Assembly (NCBI GenBank): GCA_029556615.1
Contig: JAKQDD010000176.1
Location: forward strand, 62,001-126,000
From: Verrucomicrobiota bacterium
Lineage (GTDB): Bacteria > Verrucomicrobiota > Verrucomicrobiia > Limisphaerales > J093
Direction: 5' to 3'
Length of the DNA: 64,000 nucleotides
In this document: positions 46,183 to 55,073 of the stretch, piece by piece
Position numbering within the stretch: the first letter of the stretch is position 1
Layout of the letters: each line of letters opens with the position of its first letter
Program-made: the position numbers and the translations under genes
The notes under the pieces: generated by a model
What the model was told of the DNA's origin: nothing
The model's database searches: none
Seen by the model: the letters and a program-made list of their open reading frames with translations, nothing else

Positions 46183-47172
46183 ATGACGATGCATCCCGTC
46201 CGTGTTGCCGTGACCGGGGCCGCCGGGCAGATTGGTTACGCGCTCGTTTTTCGCATAGCCTCCGGCGCCCTGTTGGGTCCCCATCAACCGGTTATTCTGC
46301 ATCTCCTTGAAGTTGAAGCGGCCCTTCCCGCTCTGGGGGGGGTGGTGATGGAGTTGGAGGATGGGGCGTTTCCGCTGCTTGAGGGGGTGGTGGCGACCTC
46401 GGATTTGGACGCAGGATTCCGGGGGGTGAACTGGGCGTTGCTGATCGGCGGGGTGCCGCGCAAAGCAGGGATGGAACGGAAGGATTTGCTGGGCGTGAAC
46501 GGCAGGATTTTCATCAGCCAGGGCCAGGCGCTCGAACGAAACGCCGCCCCCGATGTTCGGGTGCTGGTGGTGGGCAATCCGTGCAACACGAACGCGATGA
46601 TCTGCATGGAGCATGCGCGGGGAATCCCGAAGGAGCGGTTCATGGCGATGACGCGGCTTGACGAGCATCGCGCGCGCGCGCTGTTGGCACGCAAGGCCGG
46701 TGTGCCGGTGGCCGAGGTCGACCGGATGGCGGTGTGGGGCAACCATTCGGCGACCCAGTATCCGGATTTTGCGAATGCGCGGATCGGCGGGCGGCCGGTT
46801 CCTGCCGTGATCGGGGACGTTGGGTGGCTGGAGGGGGAGTTTCTTGCCACGGTGCAGCAGCGGGGCGCAGCGATCATCAAGGCGCGGGGTGCTTCGAGTG
46901 CGGCGAGTGCGGCGCAGGCGATTCTTGAGACTGTGCGGTCCGTGGTCGAGCCGACGCCGGCGGAGGACTGGCACAGTGTGGCGCTTTGTTCGGACGGCAG
47001 CTATGGGATCGAGGCGGGGTTGATCTGTTCGTTCCCGGTGCGCAGCGACGGGGTGCGGCAGGCGATCGTGCGGGATGTTCCCCTGAACCCGTTCAGTCGG
47101 TCGCGGATCGACGCCTCGGTGCAGGAGCTGAAGGAGGAACGCGCGCTCGTTGCTGAACTTTTGCCCCACTGA
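46183..47172 (+). CDS. mdh: Malate dehydrogenase
   Basis: 329 residues, the usual length for the Mdh group with the longer N-terminus. It oxidises malate to oxaloacetate with NAD. NAD-binding '[19 protein letters not shown]', substrate Arg in '[15 protein letters not shown]', '[12 protein letters not shown]', 'MTRLDEHRA' and catalytic His in '[13 protein letters not shown]' are all present. deoC starts 5 nt after its stop. Confidence 0.96.
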   Translation: MTMHPVRVAVTGAAGQIGYALVFRIASGALLGPHQPVILHLLEVEAALPALGGVVMELEDGAFPLLEGVVATSDLDAGFRGVNWALLIGGVPRKAGMERKDLLGVNGRIFISQGQALERNAAPDVRVLVVGNPCNTNAMICMEHARGIPKERFMAMTRLDEHRARALLARKAGVPVAEVDRMAVWGNHSATQYPDFANARIGGRPVPAVIGDVGWLEGEFLATVQQRGAAIIKARGASSAASAAQAILETVRSVVEPTPAEDWHSVALCSDGSYGIEAGLICSFPVRSDGVRQAIVRDVPLNPFSRSRIDASVQELKEERALVAELLPH

Positions 47173-47176
47173 ATCC

Positions 47177-47857
47177 ATGTCGCTTCCGAGCACACCGGGA
47201 GAACTCGCCCGCTGCATTGACCACACCCTGCTCCGCGCGGACGCGACCGGTGGGGAGATCGAGCGGCTTTGTGCGGAGGCGTTGCAGCATCGTTTTCATT
47301 CGGTGTGTGTGAACGGGAGCCGGGTTGAACTGGCCTATCATCGTCTTGAAGGGAGCGGCATCCGCGTGGCTGCCGTGGTTGGCTTTCCGCTGGGCGCCGC
47401 CGAATCCGACGTCAAGACCCACGAGACCGAGGCCGCCATTGACGCAGGCGCCACGGAGATCGACGTCGTGCTGAACCTTGGTCGGCTGAAGGACGGCGAT
47501 GATCGGTTTGTGCTGCGCGAACTGCGGGACGTGGTCGAGGCCGCCCAGGGTCAGGTGGTGAAGGTGATCCTCGAGACCTGTTGTCTCGACGAGGCGGAGA
47601 AGGTGCGTGCCTGCCGGCTGGTGGTCGAGTCGGGGGCGCACTGTGTAAAGACCTCGACCGGGTTTGGCCGGAGCGGGGCGACGATCGAGGATGTGCGGCT
47701 GATGCGACGGGAGGTGGGACCTGGTTTTGGGGTGAAGGCGGCCGGGGGCATCCGGGACTTATCGGCGGCGCTGGCGATGATCGAGGCGGGTGCGGACCGT
47801 TTAGGGACATCAGCGGGGGTGGCGATCGTGCAGGCGTTGCATCCGCCGGTGCTCTGA
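47177..47857 (+). CDS. deoC: Deoxyribose-phosphate aldolase
   Basis: 226 residues from the ATG at 47177; a TTG at 47150 inside mdh would add nine residues. It cleaves 2-deoxyribose-5-phosphate to glyceraldehyde-3-phosphate and acetaldehyde. 'CIDHTLLRADATGGEI', 'VVGFPLGA', 'GATEIDVVLNLGRL', Schiff-base Lys in 'CVKTSTGFG' and the second Lys in 'FGVKAAGGIRDL' match the family. It is coupled to mdh by a 4-bp gap. Confidence 0.95.
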   Translation: MSLPSTPGELARCIDHTLLRADATGGEIERLCAEALQHRFHSVCVNGSRVELAYHRLEGSGIRVAAVVGFPLGAAESDVKTHETEAAIDAGATEIDVVLNLGRLKDGDDRFVLRELRDVVEAAQGQVVKVILETCCLDEAEKVRACRLVVESGAHCVKTSTGFGRSGATIEDVRLMRREVGPGFGVKAAGGIRDLSAALAMIEAGADRLGTSAGVAIVQALHPPVL

Positions 47858-47948
47858 GGAAGTCAATGGGGTTATGATCCCGCTCCGGGGGGCGGGCATC
47901 CAGTCCGCGAGAAACCCCGGCGGGGCGGCCACTGAGTGGGGTCCAATG

Positions 47949-47984
47949 TAGAGTCCTCGACTGGGTCTGAGGTGCGCCTCGCTA
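47949..47984 (+). repeat. Repeat A/B deletion hybrid
   Basis: It begins with the A end TAGAGTCCTCGACT and continues as the B right half GGGTCTGAGG to CGCCTCGCTA. The junction CTCGACT (47956-47962) occurs both in the A left end and in the B interior. Confidence 0.8.
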
Positions 47985-48021
47985 GGAAGTTGAGCTGCAA
48001 CCGGCGCTCAAGCGCGGGCTT
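47985..48021 (+). repeat. Repeat C, copy attached to the A/B hybrid
   Basis: GGAAGTTGAGCTGCAACCGG and the following GCGCGGGCTT resemble the segments at 24965-25006 and 60203-60248. It covers the last codons and TGA of the minus-strand giant gene. Confidence 0.55.
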
Positions 48022-51000
48022 GGGGGGTGGTGCGCCGGCGGCAGCAGCCAATGAGGAGCGTGACGACGCCGAACACGCCGAGGAGCAGGAGCGCCGGGGT
48101 TCGCGGGGTTTTGGGGCTGGCGGCCTTGGCCTCGATGCGGAGGTTGAGATCGGCCCAGGGATTCACCTGGAGGCGACGGGTGAAGGTGTAGAGGCGGCCC
48201 TGTTCGGGGACGGTGGTTCGGATGGCGGCCGGGTTGCCGGCGGCGGCGTCCTGCTGCTGGATGAGGCGTTCGGCGAGCTTGATCTGGACGGCGTTGTCTT
48301 CGGCGGTGTTCCGTTCGAGGAGCTGTTTGGCTTCCTGTTGGGTGTAGGCGGCGGTTTGGCCTTCGCGGAGGCTGCGGGGGGCATTGGCGAGGACATCGGG
48401 TTCACCGGCGACCTTGGCGCTACGGAAGTTCAGGCCGACGAGGGCCTGCTGCATTTTGAGGTTGTGCAATTGGACGCGGGCGTCCTCGTTGAATGCGTTG
48501 TCGTGTTGGGAGAGACCGTACGCGGCCTGGAACGCGCGTCGCGCCTGTTCGGGATCGCCGCTTTCGAGGAGCTTATTGCCCATCGAGAGCAGCTGTTCCG
48601 CTTCGCGGGTTTGTTCCTTGCGCCAGGCGACTTCGTTTTGAATGTAGGTGTCGAGGTCGACCGCGATGGCGCGGCCGTCGGCGGCCGGTTGGAGGCGGAG
48701 GGATCCGCTCGAGTCGGTCAGGGTCCACTGGTTGCCGAGGTAGAGGCGCCAGGCGATGTTCTCGAGGGGGAGATCGAACTGCGGTCCGACGAGGGAAAGG
48801 TCGAGGGCCCGTCGCTGGGGAGCGCCTGCTTTCCAGGAATAGAAGAACTCGACGGAGGTCGGCTCGCCGCTTTTCGAGTTAGGTTCGATGGGCAGGAGCA
48901 CCTGGTTGGTGGCGCGCCAGGGCCAGACGCTCTTCTGGTTGACGAATGCGAACCAGAACCGGGCCTTGTCGGGGAGGGTGCAATGGAGGAGCCGCTTGTC
49001 GCCGGGCTCGATCTGGAGGCTGGCGCGGGTGAAAAGCACGCCGTCGTCGGAGAGGACGGACGTGAGGGCAACGCTCAAGACGCGGGCGGGCAGGAGTTTG
49101 GCTGCGGCGTGGCGCTGCAATTGGACAGCGAGCTGGAAGGAGGGTTCGACGAGGCGGAACGTGTGATTGGCGGCGGCGACGGCGATATCCGGTTGGAGAG
49201 TGCGGGGGATGGACTGCCACTCGGCGGGCTGGAGGCTGGGCGGGAGGCCGGGCACGTGGAGCTGGAGACGGCCGCCGGACTGGAGTGTGACGAAGCCGCG
49301 CTGCAGGTTGACCTCATCCGCTTCGACGCCGACCACGGTGGCAGCGGCGGCCTGCTCGGGGACGGGCAGCGTGTAGTTTGCCTGGAGCAGGAAGCGGCCG
49401 ATGACGCGCCGATGGAGTTTGACCTCCCAATCACGGGTGAGGGTATTGGTCTGGCCTTCGATGGGGAGGGAATCGGCCACCTGATCGCCGCGGAAGCGGA
49501 CGCCCTCCGCATTGGCCGGGAGGCGGACGCGGAGGGATTTGACGCCGGTATTTTCGATATCGTACTGGAGGTTGACGGCGACCTTGAGTTGGGCCTCGGT
49601 GAAGAGGACGTGCTGGAGGCTGGCGACCTGGATCCAGGCGTCGACCCGCTCGAGATCGAGCTGGAGCTTCCAGTCATCCTGCAGCAAACGGAAGGCGAGA
49701 ACGCCTTTTTGGCGGACGCCCGCCTTGAGGGGATCGAGCTGGGAGAGACCTTCGCGGGTCTGGATTTGGAGGCGCATGCCTTGTTCCGGCACGATGAGCA
49801 ACTGGCCCCGCTGTTTGGCGGCCTCTCTAAGGTTCAGCCGGGGGACATTCCAGGCCTGGGCGGCGCGGACTCCGGGGCCGGTGAGACTGAGCGCGAAGGC
49901 GTGTTGACCTTCGGTTTTGCTCTTGAGGTGGAGAGTCACGATGCGTTGCGCATCCGTCTTGAGCTCCGTCCAATGGCTGAGAGCGTCGCCGGAGGCGGAC
50001 TCGACGTCCATGCCGGCGGGGAGCGGGAAGCTGAGCTTGAAGATGCCGGCGCGGGTGATTTCGACATTGAGGGTGGCGGCGAGGACAGTGCGGTCTTCGC
50101 CGAGCGAGAGTGTCTGTTGGGCTTCGACGCGGATGTCAGGTTCGACGGGGGCGGCCTTGACGGAGAGGGTGCCGCGGTTTTCGGTGTAGCGGTAAGCTCG
50201 GCGGAGAGTCAGGCCGGGGACAGCGGCCCGCTGGTCATCGAGGGTGTTGCCGGGAAAGTCCTCGAGGTTGATGGGGGCGAAGCTATCGGCTTTGACGTCA
50301 TCCAGCTGCACTTCATTACCGGTGGCGATCCCCAGCAACCCGATCTGGCCGGCGGCGCCTTGGACGGTGATGAGGCCGGCGGTCTGTTCGAAGGGCAGGG
50401 GGCCGGTTCCGATCTGGGACTTGAGGAGGAGGGTGAACGGTTTGGCCTGGGCCGGACTGAGTCCGACCCGCAAGCGGCGGGTCTCGGGGTCGAACCGCCA
50501 CCAGGCGACAGCGGGATCGATGACGTCGGTGATGGTCGAGGGTGTGGGGATGTCGAAGGCCAGCTCATTGATCTCGCCCTGGGCGGGGCGGATGGTCACG
50601 TGGTGGAGGCCTTCGAGCACGCCGGCGCCCGGGACATAGAGCTGGGACCACTCGGCATAGAACACCGCCTTTTCCCGGCGGGTGTCGCGGCTTCGGGGTT
50701 TCCACCCGATCCAGGTATTGTCTCCCGGGGACAGGACCAATTGGAAGACGGCGTTGGTGGGGGTGGGCGAGGGTTGGCGCTGGACAGCGACCGCTTGGGG
50801 CACGTCCATGTCGACGTCGAGTCCGACCAGGGTGAGGTCGGCGCGATTGACCAGTCCCTGGGCCGCCGGGAGCAGGAATCCGCGGCTGCCGCCGGGCGAC
50901 TGGACCCGGGTCTGGTACTGAAACTCGGCCTCGATCCAACCGGTTTTTTCCGCGAGCAACGCGTAGCGTCGCAGGGGTTCGACCGTCGTTTGCACGAGCC

Positions 51001-54000
51001 GTCCGGCGTCGGCGGGGCAGGTCCATCGGGTCAGGACATGGGGTTCGGCGAGCAGCGGCAGGACGTCGCCCTGGGTTGCCTGCCAGCGGATGCGGGCGGA
51101 TCCGAACACGAATTCCTCCTCGACACGGAGCTGGTGGAGAACGGACTCGGCGATGGGAGGCAGTCGTCGGCTGGCGGGTGTGGGGGGCGTTGTTGTTTGG
51201 GCTGTTGCCGGGCCGGGCTCGAGCAGGTAGAGGCCGGCCAGCAGGAGGCTGACGGCGGCTGCGGCGGCTCCGGGCTCAGCGGCGGGCTTCTGGGGGACCT
51301 GCCACCAGCGCCAGAGGCCAGGCAGGACGACTTGCAGCAGCGTGAAAGTCGCCGCCACACCGAGAATGGCGGGCAGAACGGCGTCCGAACCGAGGGCGGC
51401 CCGGAACAGGGCTGTCCAGAAGAGGGCCAGGCTGAGGATGCGCAACCAGGATTTGGCGGTGATCCAGGCATAGAGCCAGACGGCTGCGGCGAGGACGACG
51501 GGCCAGAGCAGGCCGACCCAGGCGTAGCCTGCGGCTTGGATTTCGAGATTGCTGACCTCGGCGGTGAGGACGGACTCCGCCTGCTGGACCGGGGCGACGA
51601 AGTGGAGGTCGCGAGCGGGTTGGACGCGAGTGGAAGTGCCGGAGTGCTGAAGGGAGACGGCCAGGGTTACGATGGCGAGGATGCAGGCGGCGAGGGCGAT
51701 GAGTCCGCCCATGAGGTGCCGTCCGCTGAACCGGTGGACGCCTTGGGCGGTGGTCGAACGCCAGAGGATCGCTCCGATCAGGATCAGAACGGCGGCAATC
51801 CCGAGGCCGATGGCGAGTTGTTGGCGGGCGTCCGGGGTCAAGCCGGCGAGGCCGTGGCCGGCGCTGGGCGTTTGAGGCGTTGGGGTGAGAGTGCCTGCGA
51901 CGTAGCGGAGGCGGCGGCCCGGGTCGGGCTCGAGGCGCCATTCAGCGAGGAGCACCGGGGCGGACACGATCGGGCCGGTGACGGTCAGGCGTTTTGGGTT
52001 CTTGGCGCGGGCGGCGATTTTGACCTGGACCTCGTTGACGGTATTGGGGTCGGCGTGCTGGGGGAGGGGGATGAGATGCGCGCGATCGTTGGTGACCGGG
52101 ACGACCGTGGTCCCGTTGACGGTCACGGACCACAGCTCGGTCCCTTCGGGGGCGGCCAACCGGAGATGGGGCGCGCCCTTGTTTTTCACGAAGTATCGGG
52201 CTTCGGTGACGACCTGACCTTCTTCGGAGATGCGGGTGGTGAGGGCGGCGCGGTCGATGACCTGGCTGACGGTTTCGCCCTGGGCGAGCGGTTCGAGGAC
52301 GAGTTGGAGCTGGAATGGGCGCGCGCTATAGCGGTAGGCGGCCAGGATGGGGGCGTCGAAGAACAGGCGGTATTCGGCCGGGACCTCGCCCGGTTCGAGC
52401 GGCAGCAAACCGCTCGAGAGATTCACCGGGTGCACGTTGAAGGGGTACGCGCTGACCACGAGCGTGTGGCCTTGTTCGGAGTGGGCGTCGCGCGGCCGGG
52501 CGCCGGTGAAGGCGAGCTGGTCGCCCTGCCGTTTGAAGGGCCGCTCGTAGGCGGCCAGCAAGGTGTAGGAGCCGGCGACAGGCGTGTGCAACTGGACGAC
52601 GTAGCCGTTGGTGGTCTTCTGCCAGTTCCGGACGTCTTTGCCGGTGAACTCGACGTTGAAGTACTCATCCGAGAGCTCGACGGTGAACGTGCCGAGGGGA
52701 GCGCCGGCGATGGCATAGTTGAGGAGACTGCTGCCATAGGCGACGCCTTCGCCGACGGTGAACAGATGGAAGGCATCGACGAGGATGGACTGCGGGAGGC
52801 GCTCGATGGCGAGGCTGGCGGTCCAGGTGGGTTCGCTGAAGCGGAAGGCGGCCTGGATTCCGGGGAGCTTTTTGGGGAAGAACGCGGTGGCGATGTCGGT
52901 CAACCCCTGGGTGGCACCCGGGGTCAGGCGAAACCCGGCGTCGGCGGCGACACCGATATGGCCGCGGACCGACTTGGCTTTGACGACGTCGATTCGCGGA
53001 AGGCGCCAGGTGGTTTCGCCCAGCGGCTTATTGCGTTCGAGGCGGAGCTGGACGATTTGGCGGCCGATGACGGGGCTGCCGTAGACCAGGCGGAGTTGCG
53101 CCTCGGCGGCGTCGGGTGGATCGGTGACGAAGTAATCGCTGAGGCCTGAAGCGTTGAGTCGGGCGACGCCGTAGCCCTTGGGGACGCGGAGGTTGAGCTC
53201 GCGCAACGGCGCTTCCCGGACATCGAGCTCGAACTCGGCCTCGATGGCGAGATCGGTTTCCCCGAGATGATAGGCGAGCAGTTGGGATACGGTGAGCTCC
53301 GGGAGGATGTTATCCGCCTGCACCTGGAGTCGGAAGGCGCCCCCGGAGAACCGGTAGGCGAACGTCTGGGTCGTCTGCGCTGGGAGCAGGCTTTTCGAGG
53401 CATCGGTCTGGGGGAACTGCTCGGGCGAGATTTGGGAGAGACCGCCCGACTCGACGACTTCGAGACGGACGGCGCCGGCGTTGACGACGCGGCAATAGCC
53501 ACCGAAGCGGGTGGCGTTTTCGGGTTGGATTTGGAGCGCTTCGACGGTCTGGGGGAAAGTGCCGAGCGGGGATTCGATCTGGATCTGGACCTGGAACTGT
53601 TCTTTCTGCGGCTGGTTGAACTGCACGGTCAACCGGCGGTCGGTTCCGCCACTGATGGGGTCGACCGTCCACGCGAGGAGCTGGGGGCCTTGGACGCGGG
53701 TGATCTCGCCCGGACCGCGCAACCGGAAGGCGACCCGTTGCAGGTCGCCCTGCATGACTTTGCCGTCAAACCATGCGGTCTGGCGCATGAGGCCCGGGCT
53801 GATGGCGATCTGGAGGAGCGCCTCGGCGGCGTAGAACAGCGTGCCTTCGGCTTCGGCGCGGGCTTCTTTCCAGGCCAGTTGGACTTTGCCGTTGGCGGGC
53901 AGGTGCGCCGTGAATTCGGCGCCAGCGCGCTGGGGTTTTGCCGCGCCTCCGAAGCGGACTTGGGAATCCGCCCCGAGACCGCGGAGCGCCACGGGGGAGA

Positions 54001-55069
54001 GCGGCGCGCCGGCCACGGTGAAATCCACCTCATTCCATCCGTTGGTCTGGCGCACGAGCGCGCCGAACTGGAGCTCGATCGGGAAGTCGCCCGCCTGGTC
54101 GAAGACGACGGCGAGCCGGCTTTCGCGCGGGGTGAGGCGTCCCTTGCCGGTGTTGGCGACGGCGGTGAGGGCCGCCCCGCCGGAGAGCAGATCGAGGGTT
54201 CCCCCCTTCGGGTTCCTGACCTTGGCGATGGCGTGGAGGGCGAAGAGGGCTTGGCCGTCGCTGAGCTGGCCGGTGAGGCGGTAATCCGAAAGCACGACGG
54301 AACGCGCCTCGGGATCGGCGGTGGTGACGGCGAGCGGCAGCGTGTAAGGCTCTCCCTGAAAGCGGAAAGCGAGGGGGGCGGCCGTGTTGTTGGTGGGTTC
54401 CCGGAGGCTCTCGGGGAGGTACTGGATTTCGACCGGGATGAGACCGGAGGGATTGGGAGCCTGGACATCGAGGTCGGCGGGGCCGTCCACGCGAATGAAG
54501 CCTCCGGCGAGACTCGGCGGCTGGCCGTGAAAGGCCAGAGGCGTTGCCTTGGCGGGCAGATCGCCGAGCGGGGTTTCGGCGGTAATCTGGCCGGACACGG
54601 CGGTCAGGGGTTGTTCGCTCTTCTTGAGGCGCAGCACCAGAATGCGAGTGCCGCCTTCGCCTTGGCGCACGGCCCAATCCTCGAGGTTGGTCGAGGTGAC
54701 ACTACGGACCTCGCCCGTCCCGGCGAGCGTCCAGTGGATTTCGCGCAGGTCGCCCTGGATTGCGTCCGTCTTGAAGGCGACGGCGTGGCTGAGCTTGTCG
54801 CGGCTGACCGTGATCCGGTGGTGGAGGGTGCTGCCATAGACGGACGGGGTGCGAATGCCGCCGAGGCCGACGAGGTCGGCCTGGATGACGAGGCGGCCTT
54901 TATCGCCGTCGAGTTTGCCGTCGACGCTGACGGCCTTGACCTCGGCCTGGGCGCCGGGTTCAGCCGCGGTGATGCCTGGGGTGGCGGCCAGCATGAGGGC
55001 AGCGAGCAGTCTCCCGACTTGGAGGAGGCGACGGGGAACGGGGACGGTGGCGGTGGGGGTCGGCTTCAT
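48008..55069 (-). CDS. Giant envelope protein with internal beta-rich repeats and a central membrane domain
   Basis: 2353 residues. Signal peptide at ~12-36 ('LLAALMLAATPGITAAE'). The long N-terminal part is beta-rich. About five hydrophobic helices lie at ~1090-1290 (for example 'LAIGLGIAAVLILIGAILW' and 'GLIALAACILAIVTLAVSL'). A second long beta-rich part follows, then a helical TPR-like stretch near 2180-2230 ('LLSMGNKLLESGDPEQARRA'), and a C-terminal helix 'LLLLGVFGVVTLLIG' with 'CCRRR'. Degenerate ~110-130-residue repeats at ~90-220, ~433-556, ~800-905 and ~1670-1790 share a W-containing start, a proline/glycine centre and a 'GL..L.P' end. I recognise no catalytic motif or family. It starts 4 bp after the VWA gene, so it is translated in the same operon. 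Function unknown. Confidence 0.85.
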   Translation of the reverse strand: MKPTPTATVPVPRRLLQVGRLLAALMLAATPGITAAEPGAQAEVKAVSVDGKLDGDKGRLVIQADLVGLGGIRTPSVYGSTLHHRITVSRDKLSHAVAFKTDAIQGDLREIHWTLAGTGEVRSVTSTNLEDWAVRQGEGGTRILVLRLKKSEQPLTAVSGQITAETPLGDLPAKATPLAFHGQPPSLAGGFIRVDGPADLDVQAPNPSGLIPVEIQYLPESLREPTNNTAAPLAFRFQGEPYTLPLAVTTADPEARSVVLSDYRLTGQLSDGQALFALHAIAKVRNPKGGTLDLLSGGAALTAVANTGKGRLTPRESRLAVVFDQAGDFPIELQFGALVRQTNGWNEVDFTVAGAPLSPVALRGLGADSQVRFGGAAKPQRAGAEFTAHLPANGKVQLAWKEARAEAEGTLFYAAEALLQIAISPGLMRQTAWFDGKVMQGDLQRVAFRLRGPGEITRVQGPQLLAWTVDPISGGTDRRLTVQFNQPQKEQFQVQIQIESPLGTFPQTVEALQIQPENATRFGGYCRVVNAGAVRLEVVESGGLSQISPEQFPQTDASKSLLPAQTTQTFAYRFSGGAFRLQVQADNILPELTVSQLLAYHLGETDLAIEAEFELDVREAPLRELNLRVPKGYGVARLNASGLSDYFVTDPPDAAEAQLRLVYGSPVIGRQIVQLRLERNKPLGETTWRLPRIDVVKAKSVRGHIGVAADAGFRLTPGATQGLTDIATAFFPKKLPGIQAAFRFSEPTWTASLAIERLPQSILVDAFHLFTVGEGVAYGSSLLNYAIAGAPLGTFTVELSDEYFNVEFTGKDVRNWQKTTNGYVVQLHTPVAGSYTLLAAYERPFKRQGDQLAFTGARPRDAHSEQGHTLVVSAYPFNVHPVNLSSGLLPLEPGEVPAEYRLFFDAPILAAYRYSARPFQLQLVLEPLAQGETVSQVIDRAALTTRISEEGQVVTEARYFVKNKGAPHLRLAAPEGTELWSVTVNGTTVVPVTNDRAHLIPLPQHADPNTVNEVQVKIAARAKNPKRLTVTGPIVSAPVLLAEWRLEPDPGRRLRYVAGTLTPTPQTPSAGHGLAGLTPDARQQLAIGLGIAAVLILIGAILWRSTTAQGVHRFSGRHLMGGLIALAACILAIVTLAVSLQHSGTSTRVQPARDLHFVAPVQQAESVLTAEVSNLEIQAAGYAWVGLLWPVVLAAAVWLYAWITAKSWLRILSLALFWTALFRAALGSDAVLPAILGVAATFTLLQVVLPGLWRWWQVPQKPAAEPGAAAAAVSLLLAGLYLLEPGPATAQTTTPPTPASRRLPPIAESVLHQLRVEEEFVFGSARIRWQATQGDVLPLLAEPHVLTRWTCPADAGRLVQTTVEPLRRYALLAEKTGWIEAEFQYQTRVQSPGGSRGFLLPAAQGLVNRADLTLVGLDVDMDVPQAVAVQRQPSPTPTNAVFQLVLSPGDNTWIGWKPRSRDTRREKAVFYAEWSQLYVPGAGVLEGLHHVTIRPAQGEINELAFDIPTPSTITDVIDPAVAWWRFDPETRRLRVGLSPAQAKPFTLLLKSQIGTGPLPFEQTAGLITVQGAAGQIGLLGIATGNEVQLDDVKADSFAPINLEDFPGNTLDDQRAAVPGLTLRRAYRYTENRGTLSVKAAPVEPDIRVEAQQTLSLGEDRTVLAATLNVEITRAGIFKLSFPLPAGMDVESASGDALSHWTELKTDAQRIVTLHLKSKTEGQHAFALSLTGPGVRAAQAWNVPRLNLREAAKQRGQLLIVPEQGMRLQIQTREGLSQLDPLKAGVRQKGVLAFRLLQDDWKLQLDLERVDAWIQVASLQHVLFTEAQLKVAVNLQYDIENTGVKSLRVRLPANAEGVRFRGDQVADSLPIEGQTNTLTRDWEVKLHRRVIGRFLLQANYTLPVPEQAAAATVVGVEADEVNLQRGFVTLQSGGRLQLHVPGLPPSLQPAEWQSIPRTLQPDIAVAAANHTFRLVEPSFQLAVQLQRHAAAKLLPARVLSVALTSVLSDDGVLFTRASLQIEPGDKRLLHCTLPDKARFWFAFVNQKSVWPWRATNQVLLPIEPNSKSGEPTSVEFFYSWKAGAPQRRALDLSLVGPQFDLPLENIAWRLYLGNQWTLTDSSGSLRLQPAADGRAIAVDLDTYIQNEVAWRKEQTREAEQLLSMGNKLLESGDPEQARRAFQAAYGLSQHDNAFNEDARVQLHNLKMQQALVGLNFRSAKVAGEPDVLANAPRSLREGQTAAYTQQEAKQLLERNTAEDNAVQIKLAERLIQQQDAAAGNPAAIRTTVPEQGRLYTFTRRLQVNPWADLNLRIEAKAASPKTPRTPALLLLGVFGVVTLLIGCCRRRTTPQARA

Positions 55070-55073
55070 GGCA

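Noticed and set aside
47936..53149. A 1737-codon open frame on the plus strand
   Set aside because: It lies antisense to the giant minus-strand gene, has Asp/Glu/Gly-biased composition with no domain pattern, and arises from high GC and codon bias of the real gene.
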